NCBI GenBank assembly: GCA_963834365.1 | Contig: CAWIBS010000030.1 | Span: forward strand, 124,001-188,000 | Direction: 5' to 3' | Length of the DNA stretch: 64,000 nt | Origin: CAWJAP01 sp963834365 | GTDB lineage: Bacteria; Acidobacteriota; Vicinamibacteria; Vicinamibacterales; Vicinamibacteraceae | In this document: piece after piece, positions 56,601 through 64,000 of the stretch | Position numbering within the stretch: the stretch's first letter is position 1 | Layout: every line of letters starts with the position of its first letter | Position numbers and translations under genes: made by a program | The notes under the pieces: generated by a model | What the model saw: only the letters and a program-made list of their open reading frames with translations | Databases searched by the model: none | What the model was told of the DNA's origin: nothing

Positions 56601-59093
56601 ATGCAGACGGACACGGCGTCGCAGAACCTGCCAGCGGCCGTCGAGCCGACGCTCGCCATCGGCAGGCAGGTCGAGGCCCGGCGCGCACGGTGGGTCGTGC
56701 GGGCGGTCGAGACGAGCGGCGCCACCTCGCTCGTGCACCTCGCGTCGAGCGTCCCGCGGCGCGAGCCGGCCTCGAGAGCCCTGCTCACGCCGTTCGATCG
56801 GATCGCCCCGACGCACGCCCGACGTCCGGTGATCGTGTCGCGCCGCCGGTGGATGCATCGGCTCGGCGCGCTGTGCGCCAGCGCCCGCCCGTTCGACGTG
56901 CCGGTCTCGGCGGCGGCCACGACCGTCGTGCTCCTGCCGTACCAGCTCGAGCCCCTCCTCGCGATGAGAGCCGGCGTGGCGGCGCGCCTCCTGATTGCCG
57001 ACGAGGTCGGGCTCGGCAAGACGATTCAGGCCGCCCTCATCGTCCGCGACCTGATCGATCGACGACCGCTCGCCTCGATCCTGATCGCCACACCCGCCGG
57101 CCTGCGCGACCAGTGGCAGCGCGAGCTGCGCGAGCGGACCGGTGTGGACGCGACGCTGGCCGACGCCGCGTGGCTGGAGGCGGTGCAGAATGCCGTGCCC
57201 GCGAGCGCCAATCCATGGCGGCTGGCGCGGGTGCTGCTGGTGTCGATCGATTTCGTGAAGCGGCCCGAGATCCTCCGCGGGCTGCGCCGCGTGCTCTGGG
57301 ATCTGGTCGTCATCGACGAGGCGCATGCGGTGTCGCCGGGCACGGATCGCTTCGATGCCGCCGCCACGCTCGCCGCCAGCAGCGCGCGTCTGGTTCTCCT
57401 CACCGCGACGCCGCACGACGGCGACGACCGGCGCTTCCGAGGCCTGTGTGCGCTCGGGCGACTGGCGGCGGACGAGCCGCTGGCGGTGTTCCGCCGCACG
57501 CGGCGCGTGCTCGACGACGCGCCTGGCGTCGACGCACCGCCGCGGCCCCGGACGCGGCGCCTGTACGTGCGCCTCTCCCCGGCAGAAGTCCGCCTGCACG
57601 TGTTGCTCGATCGGTACGTCCGCCGCGTCTGGCGGGAAGCGCCCGAATCCACGCGAGGCGTCGCACGGCTCGCGATGAGCGTGCTCGTCAAGCGGGCCGC
57701 GTCCAGCCCGTGGTCCCTGGGGCAGTCACTTCGACGCCGGCAGGCGCTGCTGGCCGGTGAACCGCCAGCGCCCGCGCAAGCTGAGCTCGACTTCGGCGGA
57801 GGACCAGCAGTGGACGATGAGCGCGGCGATGCCGTCCAGGATGCGGTGCTGGGTGTGCCCGCGCTCGTTCCGCATCACGAGCGTCTCTGGCTCAATCTGC
57901 TCGTGGCAGCCGCGGCCTTCGCATCGGTGTCGGAGCGCAAGATCGACGCGCTGGGCCGTCTTCTTCGCCGGACACGCGAGCCCGTTGTCGTCTTCACGGA
58001 ATACCGGGACACGCTGCTGCGGATCGCGACGGCGCTGGGCCGGCGACACGCCGTGGTGTCGTTGCACGGTGGACTCGACCAGGAGGCGCGGCGCCGCACG
58101 CTGGACGCATTCGCCCGGGGCGAGGCGCGCGTGCTCCTCGCCACGGATGCCGGGAGTCAGGGGCTCAACCTGCAGCACCGCTGCAGGCTGGTCGTGCATG
58201 TCGAGCTGCCCTGGAGTCCGCTGCGTCTCGAGCAGCGGAACGGGCGCGTCGATCGCATCGGCCAGGCCCACCGCGTCCATGTCGTGCACCTCATCGGCCG
58301 GTCGACCTTCGAACGGCACGTCGAAGCCAGGCTCGACGCGCGGCGGGTCCGCATCGACGCGGCGTGGACGACGGCCGCTCCCGGCGCCGACGCCGTCGAT
58401 CCGATCACGCTCCTCGAAGAGACGTTCGGCCTTCGGCCGTTCGCGACCGCACCGTCGGATGCGCCTGCGACGTCCCCCGATCGAGAGCCCGATGGCCTGA
58501 CGTGGCCGCGGCTCGCGACTGAAGCCGCTGATGTCGTGCAGCAACTCGCGTGGATTCGCGCGCTGAACCGGCGGCGCCACGCCGGCGAGCCGGACGGCGA
58601 GGAGCCCGGCCTGCATCTGACGCGAGTCGTATCCGGGGCGGCACGTCGGCTGGGACTGCGGCCGGGGCTCCTGTGTGTCCATCGGATCGACGTGCGCGAC
58701 GCCGCGGGGGCGATTCGTGAAACGACGGTCTCAGTCCGTCACCTCCCCGGGCCGACGACCATGTCCCGTCGCGCGGCGTGGGAATCGGGCCGCGTCGAGA
58801 CGACGATGGCCGCGCTGTCGAAGCAGTGCGCCGAGGACGCGCGCTGGCGGATCGACACGCTCCGGAGCCGGGCCGATCGCGCCGAACGGATCGTGCGCGA
58901 ACGGTGCCGCGCGATCTTCCTGCTTCGGGCCGCAACCCGTCCGCCGGATCAACTGGAGCTCTTCGACGACAGAGACCAGGGGCAGGACTCTGGTCGTGAC
59001 GAAGCCGTGCACGCACCACTTCCGACGGCCGTCACCGCCGGCGACGCCTGGTCGGCAGATGTCTCGCCGGAGCTGGCGATCGTCCTGGACTGA
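56601..59093 (+). CDS. SNF2/RapA-type helicase
   Basis: An 830-residue SF2 helicase of the SNF2 branch. The first domain has LPYQLEPLLAMRAGVAARLLIADEVGLGKT (Walker A, about residues 112-141), TPAGLRDQWQREL (Ia), VIDEAHAV (DEAH) and LLTATPHDGDD (III). The second has VVVFTEYRDTL (IV), VSLHGGLDQEARR, VLLATDAGSQGLNLQHRC (V) and NGRVDRIGQAHRV (VI). The C-terminal region (about 610-830) is helical with no nuclease motif. It resembles DISARM DrmD-like helicases and other defence-linked SNF2 proteins. The adenine methyltransferase gene starts three bases after its stop. Confidence 0.92.
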   Translation: MQTDTASQNLPAAVEPTLAIGRQVEARRARWVVRAVETSGATSLVHLASSVPRREPASRALLTPFDRIAPTHARRPVIVSRRRWMHRLGALCASARPFDVPVSAAATTVVLLPYQLEPLLAMRAGVAARLLIADEVGLGKTIQAALIVRDLIDRRPLASILIATPAGLRDQWQRELRERTGVDATLADAAWLEAVQNAVPASANPWRLARVLLVSIDFVKRPEILRGLRRVLWDLVVIDEAHAVSPGTDRFDAAATLAASSARLVLLTATPHDGDDRRFRGLCALGRLAADEPLAVFRRTRRVLDDAPGVDAPPRPRTRRLYVRLSPAEVRLHVLLDRYVRRVWREAPESTRGVARLAMSVLVKRAASSPWSLGQSLRRRQALLAGEPPAPAQAELDFGGGPAVDDERGDAVQDAVLGVPALVPHHERLWLNLLVAAAAFASVSERKIDALGRLLRRTREPVVVFTEYRDTLLRIATALGRRHAVVSLHGGLDQEARRRTLDAFARGEARVLLATDAGSQGLNLQHRCRLVVHVELPWSPLRLEQRNGRVDRIGQAHRVHVVHLIGRSTFERHVEARLDARRVRIDAAWTTAAPGADAVDPITLLEETFGLRPFATAPSDAPATSPDREPDGLTWPRLATEAADVVQQLAWIRALNRRRHAGEPDGEEPGLHLTRVVSGAARRLGLRPGLLCVHRIDVRDAAGAIRETTVSVRHLPGPTTMSRRAAWESGRVETTMAALSKQCAEDARWRIDTLRSRADRAERIVRERCRAIFLLRAATRPPDQLELFDDRDQGQDSGRDEAVHAPLPTAVTAGDAWSADVSPELAIVLD

Positions 59094-59096
59094 CCC

Positions 59097-62000
59097 GTGC
59101 CCCCTCAGCCAAGCCTTCGCGGCACGCTGGTCTCGCCGGCCTTCGCGCGCCGACTGCCGCATCGGCTGCCCGGGCTGGTGGACGACCAGACTCTGGCCGT
59201 GGCACGCCAGCGCCTGATCCGATGGCACCGGCGGGTGGAGGCGACGCTGGGTCCTGCCTCCGGCCTGACGGCGATACACGACGTCGCGGCGGTCCCTCTC
59301 GTTCGCCTGCTGGGATACACGGTCGAGCGCGCCGGCCCGGCAACGTCCAACCTGCTCGTCTCGCGTCTTCACGGCGAGCGCCTCGTTCCGATGATGCTCG
59401 CAATCACGCCGTGGCACGAGGCCCTGGAGGCGCGAGCGCGGAGCGTCCTTCGCGAAGCCGCGCGGCTGGACACGCGCTGGGCCCTGGCGTTCAACGGGCG
59501 CCACCTGCGTCTGCTCGACCCTGAGCGCCCCCTCGGGCGCCGCTACCTCGAGATCGACGTCTCGCGCGTGGCGGGAGAACCCGAGGCGCTGCGGGTGTTG
59601 TGCGTGGTCCTCCACGCGGCCACGTTCACCCGGCCGCGCGTGGCCGGAGGTCCGCGCATCCAGGCGATCGTGGAGATGTCGGCGGCGTACGAACGGCAGC
59701 TCGCGCGGCACCTGCAGCACGGTGTGCGCGACGCCCTCGTCGGGCTGGCCACGGCATTGCGGCGCGCGACGCGCATCCGGAGCACGACGAGCGCTGCCGT
59801 CGTCGAGCAGTCGCTGACCCTCGTCTTCCGGCTGCTGTTCCTCCTGTTCGCCGAAGCCCGCGGCCTGGTGCCTCTCTGGCACCCGGTCTACCGGCACAAC
59901 TATCTCGTGCAGAGCCTGAGCCAGCTCGCCGCTCGCGGCGCGCCGTGCGACGGGCTGTGGGAGGGACTCCAGGCGATCTCGCGGCTGGCGCACGACGGGT
60001 GCGAGATCGACGACCTGCGCGTGACGGCGTTCAACGGGCGACTCTTCTCGCCCGACAGTACGCCGCTCGGCGAAGCGGCGCGGGTGGACGACGACACGAT
60101 GCGCCGGGTGTTGCAATCGCTGACCACCGGACCGGACGAGCCGCAAGGCACCGCGCGGTGTCGTGGCCTATCGCGAGCTCGGGGTCGAGGAGCTCGGCGC
60201 GGTGTACGAGCGACTCCTCGACGCATCGCCCGAAGTCGAGCGGGCGCTCGACCGCCAGCTTCCGTCCGTGCTGCGCGCCGGCAGGCGCGTGAGTGCGCGG
60301 CGGAAGGAGAGCGGCACCTTCTACACGCCACGCGAAATGGCCGACTACCTCGTTCGCGAAACACTGACACCGCTCGTGCGCGGTGCCGATGCCGATCGCA
60401 TCCTGTCGCTCCGCGTGCTGGATCCCGCCATGGGCAGTGGGGCGTTCCTCGTCGCGGCGTGCCGCTTTCTCGCCGACGCGTACGGACAGGCGCTCGAACG
60501 CGAGGGGCGCCTGCCCGCCCGTGTCGCGCCCGGCCGCGCGCGAGCAGGTTTCAGGCGCCTCGTCGCGCAGCGATGTCTGTTCGGAGTCGACCTGAATCCC
60601 GTCGCGACCGGCCTGGCGCGGCTGTCGATCTGGCTCGCGACGCTGGCCGCCGACGCCACCCTCACGTTTCTCGATCATCACTTGCGAGTCGGCAACAGCC
60701 TCCTCGGCGCATCGGTTGACGACCTCGCGCGCGGGTGGAGGCGGGCGCGAGCGGGCCACTCGCCGTTCGCGGCGAGGGGTCCCCAGCCCGCACTGCCGCT
60801 GGTCGAGGGTGACGCGATCCCGGTCTTGATGCGGGACCTGCTGCCGCTGCGCGCGAGCCTGAGCGAGCCCGACGAGACCGTGCAGATCGTCCGCGAGAAG
60901 GAACGCGCGCTCAGTCGGTCGCAGACGAGCGGCGGCCTGGCGCGCGTGAGGGCGCTGGCGGACGCGTGGTGCAGCTGGTATTCGTGGCCGGACGACGACG
61001 CTGCGCCGCCGCGGACGGCGTGGGCCGAGCTCGCGGATCACGTGCTCACCGGGCGATCCCGCCTGCCCCACGGGCTCGCCGAAGGCTGGCTGGACGTCGC
61101 GCAGCGCACCGCCCGGGAAGGCCATTTCTTCCACTGGCCGCTCGAGTTTCCCGAGGTCTTCTTCGCCGCCGACGGCACACGGCGCCCCGACGCAGGGTTC
61201 GACGCGATTGTCGGCAACCCGCCATGGGACATGGTGCGCGGGGACGTCCAGGACGCTGACCTCCGCGCACGGGCGGTCGAGGATGCCGGCGTGCTCATGA
61301 CGTTCGTCCGCGACGCCGGCGTCTACGAGGGCGCCCGGGACGCTCACGTCAACCGATACCAGCTGTTCGTCGAACGCGCGCTCGCCCTGGCGACGCCCGG
61401 CGGCCGCATCGGGCTCGTCGCGCCCTGGGGTCTCGCCGCCGATCAATCCGCCGCGCCGTTGCGACGGCGACTGCTGGAACGCTGTGACACCGACACCATC
61501 GTCGGCTTCGAGAACACCGCTGCGGTCTTCCCCATCCATCGCAGCCAGCGCTTCGTGCTGGTCACGGCGACCACAGGCCGGCCCACGACGGAGATCCGTT
61601 GCCGGCTCGGCGAGCGCTCGCTCGTGACGCTCGACGCTCCGGAGCGTGGCGCCGGCATCTCGCTGTCGCCGGCGTTCCTGCGCCGCGTCTCTGGCGACGG
61701 CCTCGAGCTGCCGTGGCTGCGCAGCGGAACCGACCTTGCGCTGCTCGACGTCCTCGACCGGCGCTGGCCCGCCCTCGGTTCACCCGACGGCTGGCACCTG
61801 CGATTCGGCCGCGAGCTCAACGCCACCGACGACAAGGCGCTGTTCACGAGCAACGGGGACGGAATCCCCGTCGTGGACGGACGGCATCTGTCGCCATTCT
61901 CGGTGACGACCGACACCGCTCGTGCCGTTCGTGAAGCCGACCTGCCGGCGCTCGCGCAGCGCCTCCCCGGTGTGCGGCATCATCGGCTCGCCTATCGCGA

Positions 62001-62448
62001 CGTGGCATCGCCGACCAACCGCCTGACGCTCATCGCCGCGATGCTGCCGCCGCGGGTGGTCTCGACGCACACCGTGTTCTGCCTGCGCACGCGGCTGGAC
62101 CTCGATTCGCAGTGGTGTCTTTGCGCGCTGCTGAACAGCTTCGTCGCCAACTACCTGGTCCGCCTCCGCGTCACCTCGCACGTCACGACGGCGATCGTCG
62201 CGCGGCTGCCGGCGCCGGTGCTGGATCGAGAATCGAGGCTCGCGATCGAGCTCGCCTCGCTGGCGCGGTCGCTGTCCCGAACCGGCCTGGCGAGCGGTCC
62301 GGACTACGCGCGACTGCAGGCGCTGGCCGCACGGGCCTACGAGGTCGACCGGAAGCAGTTCGAGTACGTCCTCTCGACGTTCCCGCTGATCGACGCTCGC
62401 GATCGCGATCTGGCGCACGCCGAATTCAATCAGCTGATGGAAATCTGA
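59097..62448 (+). CDS. Eco57I-like N6-adenine DNA methyltransferase (one frameshift)
   Basis: One gene of about 1117 codons (GTG 59097) with a one-base shift near 60148 (...DEPQGTA then PRGVVAYRELGVEELGAVYERLL). The N-terminal 340 residues resemble the specificity/nuclease-like part of type IIG/BREX-like enzymes, but no PD-ExK active site is clear. The methylase domain has FYTPREMADYLV, motif I DPAMGSGAFLVAAC, NPVATGLARLSIWL and motif IV NPPWDM, then a target-recognition region and VSTHTVFCLRTRLDL ... CALLNSFVANYLV. It would methylate adenine in DNA. Following a SNF2 helicase gene, it forms a compact two-gene system. Confidence 0.92.
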
Positions 62449-62449
62449 G

Positions 62450-62563
62450 GCCGGGCTGAAGCCCGGCGCCACTCGAGTGCCGCGCCGAATCGGCGCGTCT
62501 CCGAACCGCCCGTCAAGAGAGGCGCCGGTTGGTTGCTGCAGTGGCGCCGGGCTTCAGCCCGGC
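62450..62563. repeat. Perfect 24-bp inverted repeat between convergent genes
   Basis: Left arm 62450-62473 and right arm 62540-62563 are perfect reverse complements (gccgggctgaagcccggc then gccact). Each arm is itself a palindromic hairpin of the element family core. The left arm begins two bases after the methyltransferase stop, and the right arm overlaps the stop codon of the permease by one base. It can form a bidirectional terminator. Confidence 0.85.
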
Positions 62564-64000
62564 TACTCGTATCGCAGCGCCTCGATGGGATCGATGCGGC
62601 TGGCGCGTCGCGCCGGGAACCAGACTGCCGCGAACGCCACCAGTGTCAGCACGAGCGGCACCGCGGTGAAGACCAGCGGATCGCGCGGTTCGACCCCGAA
62701 CAGGAAGCCGGCAATCGCCGCGACGAACCTCGTGAGCGCGAACGCCGCGGCCATCCCGACCGCGACGCCGATGACCGCGAGCGGCATGCCCTTCGAGGAC
62801 GATCATCCGGCGCACCCGACCGATCTCGGCGCCGAGCGCCAGGCGGATGCCCATCTCCTGCGTGCGCTGCGCCACCGAATAGGCCATCAGCCCGTAGATG
62901 CCGATCGCCGCGAGCAGCAGCGCCGAGGCGCCGAACACGCGTCATCAGCCACATGTTGAAGCGCTGCCGCGACGTCGACAGCGAGACGATGTCGTCCATC
63001 GATCTGACGTCGGAGACCGGCAGGCCGGTCGACCTGGCGCAGCTGCTCCTGCACGGCCTCGCTCACCGAGTGCGGCGCCACGCGCGTGCGGACGACCCAC
63101 TTCAGCGTCGAGATGCCGACGTTGAGCGCGTTCACCGCATCGGGCACCTGGGCCTGCGGGATGTACATCCGTGGGCCGCGGATCGCTGTTGAGGCCGCCG
63201 TCGCGCACGTCGCCGACGATGCCGATGATCTGCCGGTCGGGCTCGCCGGCGAACTCGCGCATGACGCGCGTCCGATGGCGAGCCGGTCGTTCAGCGGATC
63301 GCCCTTGGGCCAGAACTGCCGCGCCATCGCCTCGTTGATGATGACGACGGGGGGCGACGTGCCGGTGTCGCGGTCGTTGAAGGCGCGGCCGCGCTTGATC
63401 GGGATCTGAACACGTCGAAGTAGCCGGGCGAGACGGTGAGCCAGCCGCCGCCGCCGTGCGACGGACCGTCGAGCGGGCGGCCGACGATGACGAACCCAGG
63501 CCGTAGCCGCCCTGGAGCGGCAGGCAGCACGCGGCGCTGGCGGTCTCGACGCCGGGCAGCGCGCGCAGACGCTCGACGCCGCTGGCGAACCATCAGCTCG
63601 ACGTCCTCCGACTTCGCGAAGCGATCCCCGGTCAGCGACATCTGCATCGTCAGCACGCTGGACGTGTCGAAGCCGGGCTCGACCGTCGCCAGCGCCACGG
63701 AGGTGCGAATGAGCAGTGCCGATCCGACGAGCAGAATCAGCGCCAGCGCAACCTCGATCACGACCAGCATCGCGCGCGCCTTGTTCTGGCGGAAGCCGGT
63801 GCCCGGAGCGTCCGGCGCTCTCCTTCAGCGTCGTCGTGAGATCGGTGCGCGACCCCTGGAACGCCGGAATCAGGCCGAAGACGATGCCGGTGACCAGCGC
63901 GACGAGCACCGTGAAGCCGAGGACGCGCCGGTCGACGCCGACGAGCGCGCCGTCGCGGCCGACGCGCGGCAGGCCGGCGGTGTTGACGGCGAGCAGCGCC
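62563..64000 (-). pseudogene. ADOP-family permease, 3' part, heavily frameshifted
   Basis: The gene enters from the right edge and ends with TAG at 62563-62565 after SRIDPIEALRYE. Clear pieces of the second half of an ADOP permease are scattered over frames. From the 5' side these are LVTGIVFGLIPAFQGSRTDLTTTLKE, MLVVIEVALALILLVGSALLIRT, SPGYFDVF, VVIINEAMARQFWPKGDPL, ASALLLAAIGIYGLMAYSVAQR, TQEMGIRLALGAEIGRVRRMIVLEG, and FGVEPRDPLVFTAVPLVLTLVAFAAVWFPARRASRIDP. At least eight shifts occur in 1.4 kb. At the contig end this may be sequence error, but the gene as given cannot be translated whole. Confidence 0.85.

Noticed and set aside
56601..62448. Complete DISARM locus
   Set aside because: Only helicase and methyltransferase of suitable type are present; drmA, drmB (DUF1998) and drmC are not found on either side. 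The HKD helicase at 2-5 kb is 50 kb away.

Overview
The window is a GC-rich chromosomal segment (or metagenome contig) whose gene content points to an acidobacterium, most likely of the Vicinamibacteria type. The inference rests on several family signatures together: ADOP-type MacB/FtsX permeases (7785-10287; 62563 to the end), a 1041-residue Oar-like TonB-dependent receptor, secreted PIG-L and M14 hydrolases, PQQ-type beta-propellers, and large regulators that join an OmpR-type winged helix to ATPase/TPR or WD40-like repeats. No rRNA, tRNA, CRISPR array or phage structural module was seen.

Layout. 1-5290 is an accessory island: the end of a RelE-type toxin with its antitoxin, a WYL-like protein, a decayed transposase, and a 3.2-kb HKD-nuclease/SF2-helicase/DUF3427 gene. 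5346-49625 is mostly metabolic, transport and envelope genes: GH39 and GH29 glycosidases, DAHP synthase, a PIG-L deacetylase, an MFS carrier, an SSS symporter with its DUF3311 partner, the Oar-like receptor, two PQQ propellers, a LolD/FtsX-type exporter, a GT4 glycosyltransferase, M48 and M14 peptidases, an SGNH lipoprotein, an aspartyl protease and two large wHTH regulators. 49944-54950 is the most interesting cassette: a radical SAM/SPASM peptide maturase whose stop overlaps the start of a 30-codon peptide gene, then a peptide-binding-type lipoprotein and a histidine kinase. 54995-56226 carries HU, QueF and an Smr protein. 56601-62448 is a two-gene SNF2-helicase / adenine-methyltransferase system lying between palindromic elements. 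The end is the start of another ADOP permease, badly broken.

Two genome-scale patterns overlie the genes. Palindromic elements of at least two families sit at gene 3' ends, often overlapping the stop codon. One copy (41647-41776) is bounded by perfect 24-bp terminal inverted repeats. In addition, many gaps are filled with degenerate short tandem repeats whose unit types recur at different loci.

Many conserved genes carry single-base frameshifts (helicase, both ADOP permeases, PIG-L, a PQQ protein, wHTH/PD40 regulator, histidine kinase, methyltransferase). Conservation on both sides of each shift suggests assembly or read errors more than decay, so several genes are described here as one gene across a shift. 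All function calls come from reading motifs; no database search was possible.
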